Assembly: GCF_021462265.1 (NCBI RefSeq)
Contig: NZ_JAJONF010000003.1
Location: forward strand, 1 to 64,000
Source: Streptomyces shenzhenensis
Lineage (GTDB): Bacteria > Actinomycetota > Actinomycetes > Streptomycetales > Streptomycetaceae
Direction of reading: 5' to 3'
Length of the DNA stretch: 64,000 nt
The position numbers were made by a program, and so were the translations under genes. The notes under the pieces were generated by a model, which was not told where the DNA came from, ran no database searches, and saw only the letters and a program-made list of their open reading frames with translations. Positions within the stretch are counted from its first letter, which is position 1. Every line of letters begins with the position of its first letter. This document shows, in pieces, positions 58,801 through 64,000 of this stretch.

Positions 58801-60331
58801 CGGGAAACAGGCCCTGGGGATCGATGGTGGAGAGCCCCGTCTGCGAACGCCAGCCGCCCTGGGTGAGGTAGCCGGAGCGCAGATCGTTCCGGACTGCCAT
58901 GTCCACGGCCCATTCGACCTGGTTCGGTGTCGGCTGGAGGGCCTGGGTCTTGACGTCATTGCGGGGCACGGAGCACCAGGCATCGGTGTCGACGGGGTCG
59001 TGTGCCCTGGCGTCGTCGTCGGCCGGGGTCAGCATGCTCATTGTCGATATCTGCGGCTTCGGGGAGCCGGTCAGGGCCGGCGACGGCCTACCACCTGCGG
59101 TGGCCCCGGGTTCGGCGATCTGCTGTTTCGTGTGCCGGCCCGTGCCCGCAACCGTGCCCGTGACGGTCAGCGCATGGCTGCTGTGGCCTGTCGTCGTCTC
59201 GGCCGAGGGTTCCCTGGTCGCGGTGCCGGTGAAGTCGCGACCGGCGTTCTTGACGTTGTCGACACCCGCCCGCACGGCCGGGGAGACGACCGGGTCGACG
59301 GCGAGGCGCCCGCGGGTGGAGAGTTCCGCGTCGGGTGAGACGTTCAGTGCCTTGATGCCGCCGGCCGCGTAGTTCTTGCCGTGGCGGGCCTTTCCGATGA
59401 GGTAGACCGTGCCGTCGGTGCCCTGGCGCAGGTTCATCGCGGTGAGCTTGCCGCTCGCGACGGTCGTCTTCTCGCCGTGCACGTAGGTCTGTACGTTGGC
59501 GTCGGTGTCGCCGGTGCGGTCGATGTAGTTGACCGTGCCGTCACCGGCCACATGGATGTCGTACGGAGCGTGTTTCGTGGTGGCGAGCTGTGCTGTCCTG
59601 CCCTTGCGGTCGACGTGCACGAGCTGGTTCCCGGCGGCGGCGACTACACCGTCCCTGGTGGGGACGGCGGAGGTTATCTCGCCCTTGGCGGTGGTGTCCG
59701 CGATCGTGGCGCCCTTCGTGTTCACCGTGACCAGGCGCGTCCTGGTGTCGCGCAGTGCGGTGAAGACGGCGGTGTGCGTGGCCGGGTTGCACGTGGGGTC
59801 GAAGTAGGCCAGGGATGCGGTGAACGGCAGTTTGGTGACGCTGCCGTCGTCCAGGTCGACGATCGCGGTGAACGCGCCGCCCATCATCAGGTCGGGCTTG
59901 TTGGTGAAGGTGCGGGGCGCGTAGACGACGGCCGCGTGGTGGTCGTCCATGACGCAACTGTTACCGATCCAGGTGTCGGCCGGCAGTTGGGGTTCACTCA
60001 GCACGGCAGCCGTCTTCCAGCTGTAGCCGTTCCTGCTGTCGGCAACCAGGAGATGGAGCCCGTCGCTGTCGGCGACGGCGGTCACGGCCCGGTCCGCGGA
60101 GGTTTTCCAGCCCCTTCCGAGAACGGTGTCACGATCCTTCAGGGGGACCGCCGACACGGACCCCTTCTCTGGTGTGACGGCCTGTTTCTGCGCCGACTTC
60201 TTCGGCGGGTTCGGTATCGCCGCCTGTGCGGCGCTCGTGGTGAAGGTGGAAGCGATCAACGCGGTTGCTGCGGCGATAACCAGTGCGGATGACTGTCCCC
60301 TCCTCCTTCTTCTCTGTGATGGAGAGCGCAT
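55832..60331 (-). CDS. Large secreted protein with lysozyme-like, golvesin-like and NucA/NucB domains
   Basis: The 1,499-residue exported protein has a signal peptide (RRRRRG then a hydrophobic stretch, cleaved near AAQA, residue 37). Residues about 50-330 look like a beta-propeller of short YxxD/TGD repeats. About 500-720 is a lysozyme/transglycosylase-like region (GVLAQESNLWQAESGA with the candidate catalytic Glu near 533, then CGYGVGQVTDGM). About 985-1035 resembles a golvesin-type binding domain (NKWVPLGAFRFNG). The C-terminus (about 1390-1490) is a NucA/NucB DNase domain (QCDEFPFAATKESGGQ, CVQL, EVCGRASM, NEAAGRG). It probably cuts wall material and DNA outside the cell, and the neighbouring SUKH gene could protect the host. 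It is transcribed from a promoter near 60.35 kb. Confidence 0.85.
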   Translation of the reverse strand: MRSPSQRRRRRGQSSALVIAAATALIASTFTTSAAQAAIPNPPKKSAQKQAVTPEKGSVSAVPLKDRDTVLGRGWKTSADRAVTAVADSDGLHLLVADSRNGYSWKTAAVLSEPQLPADTWIGNSCVMDDHHAAVVYAPRTFTNKPDLMMGGAFTAIVDLDDGSVTKLPFTASLAYFDPTCNPATHTAVFTALRDTRTRLVTVNTKGATIADTTAKGEITSAVPTRDGVVAAAGNQLVHVDRKGRTAQLATTKHAPYDIHVAGDGTVNYIDRTGDTDANVQTYVHGEKTTVASGKLTAMNLRQGTDGTVYLIGKARHGKNYAAGGIKALNVSPDAELSTRGRLAVDPVVSPAVRAGVDNVKNAGRDFTGTATREPSAETTTGHSSHALTVTGTVAGTGRHTKQQIAEPGATAGGRPSPALTGSPKPQISTMSMLTPADDDARAHDPVDTDAWCSVPRNDVKTQALQPTPNQVEWAVDMAVRNDLRSGYLTQGGWRSQTGLSTIDPQGLFPAPTLNTGSGQRIPAQVELGVLAQESNLWQAESGAIPGQTGSPLAAVDGYYGHQTGGSLDDFWTIHWDKSDCGYGVGQVTDGMRKAGYEKPGETSRPVSTQRAIAIDYTTNIAASLYILADKWNEVHQSGQTIAVNNDDPAKPENWFTAVWNYNLGFNKKADAGTNGNWGLGWYNNPANPVYPASRLAFLNTDLDPLAARDAAHPQNWPYEEKVMGWAAWSQDTGHSYATSGRQDWPGESGFSSAGFYPATWNGTTGTVIDPASGKYRRAHISPPLDAFCNTKNNCDAANPPDCPDAACYAQYWWHESNVTWKSDCVTSCGFEHIKYQTLVSEPGRGYRLQYGTPVCSGAPSGAKVVESVPAGTDTWSDCGTTATDGSFQFTFYPDPNATGPGLGQYAAKADLHQIGGGYDGHFWYAHERSPDQLGGAHGKMTIDGSWKLSGPLDKNQAMVYVNIPDTGAQTQGAVYEVVTALGIEKVTIDQSANSSNKWVPLGAFRFNGMTPEVRLSNTTSNGTADKDIAWGAVAFVPGDFDVPGGRIAGLELPDPDDNAPDVDFVDDDQQKQPTPVGLESNPLFRSLTGDDSCSGSLENGQGRQCVTFKPLAKPTTAVGVTPAVSVPSTTLVTWCAQVGLTQTYTIERREGCLAFTTVVHWTKKDADGAVETASAAFNVFVETKTANSATFTERMSIVPVDMDAVLGAVSVDYWDTPCTPDCDTTYTTNWSDATWASVVDNHWASATKANTWNTPTAGTSQEFDRGVYLSFKADSPEWKGLVPVDKPEVSLFDQVRCDNGVSVPNSTGCIFAKHIPTFTLNTAKYPAAAAYYWLLREELPSHPGSEEHGTPLHRERDGTVREANRRKVCPTSYTPNTAATPEATTNSPDGRQCDEFPFAATKESGGQSITNGDECVQLYAQKSDSDGKWRLYPDGGYPPSTWKEVCGRASMSAKQNEAAGRGLSAFYTKARMADNDAFYIKAPSVEGCRPDEICVVTP

Positions 60332-60408
60332 GATCTACCGGTTTGTCCTTCCAGTAAGTGGTCAGTACAGCTGTTGCAGTTGTTGGCCTCAGCGGAATGG
60401 ACCGGTGG

Positions 60409-60954
60409 TCACGGCGCCGTGCGTCCACTGCCACCCGTCCGGCGTGCGAGCCGGGCGTCCCTGCGGCCGATCCGAGCCCGAAGAAGCCCTCGCCCGCACC
60501 TTGAGTAGGTATCCAGCGCGCCTATGTAGATCTTCGATTGCTGCGGAATGGGTCCGAGTTGTGGTCCGCCTGCAGTACTGGCCTGGCTCTTGACGCCGCG
60601 GGTGGGCATGCCTTCGATGCGAAAACTTGTCTGAGGCGCCCCAGTCGACACCGTCGCCGATGCTGACATCGATGTCGTAATGGACAGGCCGCCAGCGCCG
60701 TTGAAGACCGTGACGGTCGTGAACACGCCGCCGCCCACGGGCATGGCATCCACTTCCGTCTTGCCGTAGTACAGGACCCTGGTCTTACCGTGCTGCGAGA
60801 ACGAGACTGTCGGCTCCGGCGCCTGCGACGGTTGCCTGGATGCAGCCGAGGGCAATGACGCACTCGGCTGCATGGGTTCCGCTACCGGGCGCGGAGCTAC
60901 AAAGGGGTGGAGTGCTCGTGGCAGCCCGCGCCAGGCGCGAGGCGTGCATGACAA
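60409..60954 (-). CDS. Possible small extracytoplasmic protein, weakly supported
   Basis: A 181-residue frame starts (TTG 60954) 2 bases after the lipoprotein stop. The central part (VSFSQHGKTRVLYYGKTEVD, then VFTTVTVFNGAGGLSITTSM and SFRIEG) is convincing as a beta-rich domain with normal codon use. The N- and C-terminal parts are Arg-rich and look out of frame. A start at the internal ATG (MQPSASLPSA, about residue 28) is more natural. It may be the third gene of the secreted-protein operon or a frameshifted remnant. Confidence 0.4.
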   Translation of the reverse strand: MSCTPRAWRGLPRALHPFVAPRPVAEPMQPSASLPSAASRQPSQAPEPTVSFSQHGKTRVLYYGKTEVDAMPVGGGVFTTVTVFNGAGGLSITTSMSASATVSTGAPQTSFRIEGMPTRGVKSQASTAGGPQLGPIPQQSKIYIGALDTYSRCGRGLLRARIGRRDARLARRTGGSGRTAP

Positions 60955-60955
60955 G

Positions 60956-61567
60956 TCATTGGGCGTTGCCGAACGGGTCGTCCTTGACGACTTTCAAGCT
61001 GATCTTCGAACCCTTCGCCGCCTCCTTGAGGCCGGAAGCCGTGATGTCCGCCTTGGTCGGCCACGTGGTTCCCGGCCAAACACCGTCAGCCTTCGCGGTC
61101 ACAGAGAAGGGAGATGTCCGCTGGCCACCCACGACTGTCACGGTGACTGTGTAAGTCATCCGTTTGTCACCGGTGTTCTGAATGGTCAGCGGTACAACGA
61201 CCTTCCCCGACTCCAAGCGCGGCGTGTACGCGATGACCTCGCCCCCCGCTGCCGCGGCCGCGGCCTTGCCGAACCCGTAGTCACCGGGGCCCGGGACAGC
61301 GGAGTTCGTCGGGCTGACGGGATCCCCGCTGGGGGCGGCGGCCGCGCGCTGGGCCACTGCCTTCTGCGCTGCCTTGCTGAGGTTGTCAGCCGTTTCCGAC
61401 GGCTTGGGTGCTGCCCCGGCAGCTACCGAGGACCGCAGCGAGGAGGAGCCGTCGGGCTGACGGCTCGTCTGGGTGCCGCAGGCAGTCAGAGCAAGTGGTG
61501 CCACTACCAAGGCAATTAACAGAAGGTGCGCGGAGGCCCGGTTCTTTCCGGGCAGGTGGTCAGTCAC
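60956..61567 (-). CDS. Lipoprotein of unknown function
   Basis: The 203-residue protein has a lipoprotein signal (lipobox LTACG, cysteine near residue 30). A Ser/Ala/Pro-rich linker follows, and then a beta-rich domain (VVPLTIQNTGDKRMTYTVTV, KISLKVVKDDPFG) like a small Ig/FxLD-type binding module. The start is GTG 61567, which lies inside the last codons of the upstream gene (8-base overlap), so the two are translationally coupled. The hydrophobic segment is complete only with this start. No enzyme motif is seen. It presumably works with the upstream secreted protein at the cell surface. Confidence 0.8.
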   Translation of the reverse strand: MTDHLPGKNRASAHLLLIALVVAPLALTACGTQTSRQPDGSSSLRSSVAAGAAPKPSETADNLSKAAQKAVAQRAAAAPSGDPVSPTNSAVPGPGDYGFGKAAAAAAGGEVIAYTPRLESGKVVVPLTIQNTGDKRMTYTVTVTVVGGQRTSPFSVTAKADGVWPGTTWPTKADITASGLKEAAKGSKISLKVVKDDPFGNAQ

Positions 61568-62075
61568 AGCTGAACATATACTCGGACGTGAAGTTGATGT
61601 ACAAACTGCTGGAGCTCTGGCCCATTTTCGCTGTCACGGTCGCACAGACAGAGCTGGCGACGTTGACGGGGCCGGCGTACTCGCTGAAGCTCCCGGAGTC
61701 CGTGTCGCAACCGGTGCCGTCCACCTTGCACACGTGCAGGTACATGTACTGCGACTTCCCGACATTGTTGTCGAGGATGGCGCACCCCTTGCCGGCGTTC
61801 TCGTAGGAGTACAGCGTTGCCAGCCGCAGGCTGGGGTCCACATCCTGAGGAAGGGCAACAGCTCGGAACAACGTGTAACCGGATCCGCAGACGGTAGCTG
61901 CCGCGACTGCGGCTTGTGGGTCGGCCTGGACAAGGGCCCGTGTGGCCGCGTCGGCTCTCTGTGAGACCGAAACGGCGGGTTGGCCGACGGCCACCGCCTG
62001 CGGCGCGGCCATCGCGCCTAAGGTCAGGACCGCAGCAGCCGTGACAGCACGCAGGCTTGCTCTCAGCTTCGACAT
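61560..62075 (-). CDS. Secreted small protein resembling spore-associated protein A
   Basis: The 171-residue exported protein has a signal peptide (residues about 1-29, cleaved near AVA-VGQ). The mature part has six cysteines and the pattern VCGSGYTLFRAVALP...ATLYSYENAGKGCAILDNNV...EYAGPVNVAS, which recalls Streptomyces SapA (CGSGY...LSYN...GKNCVVT...YAGPVYV). I rate the SapA link moderate, since it comes from memory. ATG 62075 follows AAGGGGGG at 8 bases. It leads the lipoprotein gene in a two- or three-gene operon upstream of the secreted nuclease. Confidence 0.75.
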   Translation of the reverse strand: MSKLRASLRAVTAAAVLTLGAMAAPQAVAVGQPAVSVSQRADAATRALVQADPQAAVAAATVCGSGYTLFRAVALPQDVDPSLRLATLYSYENAGKGCAILDNNVGKSQYMYLHVCKVDGTGCDTDSGSFSEYAGPVNVASSVCATVTAKMGQSSSSLYINFTSEYMFSCD

Positions 62076-63651
62076 GTGTGAAACCCCCCTTGGAAAAGCA
62101 CGTCACAGGTGGGTAGATGGCGCCGTTCCAGCACGAACTCCCCCCACCGCTGGCAGCGCGATCCAAGCCGGTTGCGGAGTGCCGGTAGAAGGGCCATCGC
62201 CCCACCGATCCGCTCACACGTTCGGAACGCCGACGCCAAGGTAGTCACGGCGTGGAACTTTTCACAGAGATTAACCGTGAGCCGACGACCGCATGACCGA
62301 AAGCCATCGACTAAAGAAAACGTCAAGGGAAAGTCGAGAGGCAGCATATAAACCGCACATGAGCAATCTATAGCCAAAGGGGTAGTCAAGTGACCGTAAG
62401 ATGAGGCTGATCGGTTGCGTATCAACGACCTTCATCCAGTAATGCGACACGGACCACACCTCAAGAGGACGACTGAAAACAGGAGCCCCAAAGGGGCCCT
62501 TGAACCCACGATGTCCCAGCACGCAACGGTGGCTCGCGGCGCGGAGTTCACTCGCACCCGGTGCGCTGCTCCCTGACGCAGACGGACGCACGACGCCCGT
62601 GGGTGGATTAGCGCCGTCACCGGCGCCGGTATCGGGAATCGGCGGGTCCAGGAACTCGCTGTCGGTGTCGGAGCGGACATCGACGCGTTCAACGACGCCC
62701 TCGTGCCCGCTCCTGCGCCGACGCCACACCGCTGATCTTGCCGGTGGACAGCAAGGGCGTGGTGATAAGGCCCGATGCGCTGCGTGAGAACACCGCGAAG
62801 GCAGCAGCGCGACCTGGTCTTCGGCCCCTGGCGGTGCTCGGGCGCCGAGCTGTGGGCGGCGTCGTCCCGGTCAGGGGCGACAATGAGGTCGTAGACCGTG
62901 TATGGCGCGGGCTCGGCATCGTAGGCGGCTCCCAGGGGCGCCATCCGCTTCCTGCCGTGCTTGTCCTCGGACACCAGCTGGGTCTTCGTCGCGTTTCCGC
63001 CCTTGGCCGCGGTTGTGCAGCTCGGTGAACGACGCCGCCGAGGAGATCAGCCTGCTCGACGAAATTGCCGAGGCGGGCGAACCCGGCCTCCACTGCACCG
63101 GCGCGGCCCGGACGCGTACCCAAGGTTTGGCTGGAAGAGAAGAGAAGGGCCCCCGGCTCCGAACGCGGCGTCTCCTGAGGATTCGGCCGCCGCCAGCCAG
63201 TCCGGCCTCATCGTCCACACCGACAGCCGCAAGGTTTTCGCGGCTTCCTGAAACCCGTTGCCAGATACCCGCGGCCTGACACAAATGCCCCAGTACACAC
63301 AAGCTGTGGCGGGCCGTCTGGGGGCCTCTGCACGGCCGGGGTCAGCTCAGGGCGCCGATGACCTTACCGATCAGGGCCCGCGCATCAGCCCCTGCGGATG
63401 CCCCGAAAGCCGGGCACATCGGAGCGCTCATCCTCCAGGACCGCGCCTGACAGCCCCGTCACGGCCCGGCCGGCATCCTCCGTAGCCGGCCGGTGATTGT
63501 GAGACTGCTGACACTGGCTGTAGGCCCCAAGCCGGACTCCAACCGCTAAGCCCCCGTCCCCCCACCGCCATTTCATGGGGTACGACCGTGGAGCGCGGCC
63601 GCAGCCCGTGCTCTTACGAGAACAGGTTCGCGAAGAGCCCACCGCAACGGA
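62076..63651. other. Gene-poor region, possibly containing decayed genes
   Basis: No frame here looks like a complete protein. 62,076-62,420 is less G+C-rich and should hold the promoter of the secreted-protein operon. On the minus strand, 62,870-62,974 reads PLGAAYDAEPAPYTVYDLIV, and near 62,740-62,830 a different frame reads FSRSASGLITTPLLSTGKIS. On the plus strand, 63,025-63,110 reads VNDAAEEISLLDEIAEAGEP. These natural-looking fragments in changing frames suggest one or more frameshifted remnants that I cannot identify. Confidence 0.4.
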
Positions 63652-64000
63652 TCAAGAACCCTCCGCCGGTATCAGACCGCCCTCCGACTCGATCAGGTCC
63701 CCGGCGGCGGTCAGCGCGTCGATGTCGGCGGTCAGCGCGTCCCGGATGTCGGCTCCGAGCCGCGCCCACCCGAAGAAGCGGGCGGCTTCCCGCAGCAGGT
63801 CCTCGCGGTGCACGCCGGGGCCTTCGTCGACCACGTTCCAGAGCACGAACCGCCGCTCTGCCGCGGGAACCTCCGCCACCCGTCGGGCGCACCACTCCGT
63901 CGGCGTGCGGGCGAACTCCGTCTCGTGGCCCGGCATGTCGTAGGCCGTACCGACGTGGACGATCCTGCCCTGCTTGAGCAGACGGCGAAGAGCCCGGTCG
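63652..64000 (-). CDS. C-terminal end of a DUF3320-like (AAA helicase-associated) protein, cut by the window edge
   Basis: The frame is open from position 64000 to the stop at 63652 without interruption, so the gene begins beyond the window. The visible 115 residues include RRLLKQGRIVHVGTAYDMPG, RRVAEVPAAERRFVLWNVVD and ARFFGWARLGADIRDALTAD. The helix pattern V-x(2)-EGP-x(6)-L...FG..RLG..IR.AL...I..L resembles the DUF3320 domain found at the C-terminus of large DUF4011/AAA helicases. If so, the missing part would be a motor of defence type. The call rests on pattern memory alone. Confidence 0.5.
   Translation of the reverse strand, partial: DRALRRLLKQGRIVHVGTAYDMPGHETEFARTPTEWCARRVAEVPAAERRFVLWNVVDEGPGVHREDLLREAARFFGWARLGADIRDALTADIDALTAAGDLIESEGGLIPAEGS

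Overview
The window looks like a Streptomyces chromosome segment. G+C is very high, GTG starts are frequent, and there are paired XRE/DUF5753 and DUF397 genes, a fused FbiC for coenzyme F420, a LAETG sortase substrate, and dispersed repeats of a streptomycete kind. All family names come from reading motifs by eye; no database search was run.

Layout. Positions 1-14.5 kb hold ordinary chromosomal genes: a membrane-anchored secreted protein, fbiC, a stand-alone cytochrome oxidase subunit I with a small coiled-coil/membrane partner, a DUF2165 protein next to a 108-bp MITE-like element, a TTA-containing class-V aminotransferase, an ABCG-like half transporter, an AAA/TPR protein, and an XRE/DUF397/HATPase regulatory set. 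Positions 15.2-18.1 kb hold two IS5-type elements in tandem. They share one TTA, and each carries a passenger gene beside a frameshifted transposase. Positions 18.1-26.5 kb hold a hydrolase, an MFS/TetR pair with its operator, a metal-site-deficient ADP-ribosylglycohydrolase homologue, an SSS transporter, an SDR enzyme and a LAETG surface protein.

The centre of interest is 26.7-53.2 kb, a DISARM-like phage-defence island in two divergent arms. The left arm (minus strand) reads: a giant sigma-70-type factor with a long coiled-coil tail, drmA helicase, drmB (DUF1998), and a small SF1 helicase. The last three are joined by GTGA stop/start overlaps. The right arm (plus strand) reads: a 2,098-residue fusion of a Ser/Thr kinase, a DEAD/H helicase with DUF1998 and a possible C-terminal nuclease; a SNF2 helicase (drmD-like); an adenine methylase (drmMI-like); a membrane coiled-coil protein; a CoiA-like protein with three C-terminal repeats; and a collagen-like protein. 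I see no phospholipase-D gene (drmC). The methylase has a strikingly A+T-richer specificity half, which suggests exchange of its recognition domain. The arms diverge from a 186-bp region holding a perfect 15-bp palindrome that overlaps a good minus-strand -35 box.

Positions 53.2-64 kb hold a second XRE/DUF397 pair, a SUKH (SMI1/KNR4) protein convergent with a 1,499-residue secreted protein (lysozyme-like, golvesin-like and NucA/NucB nuclease domains), a secreted-protein/lipoprotein pair, about 1.5 kb with no clear gene, and the C-terminal end of a DUF3320-like protein that runs off the right edge.
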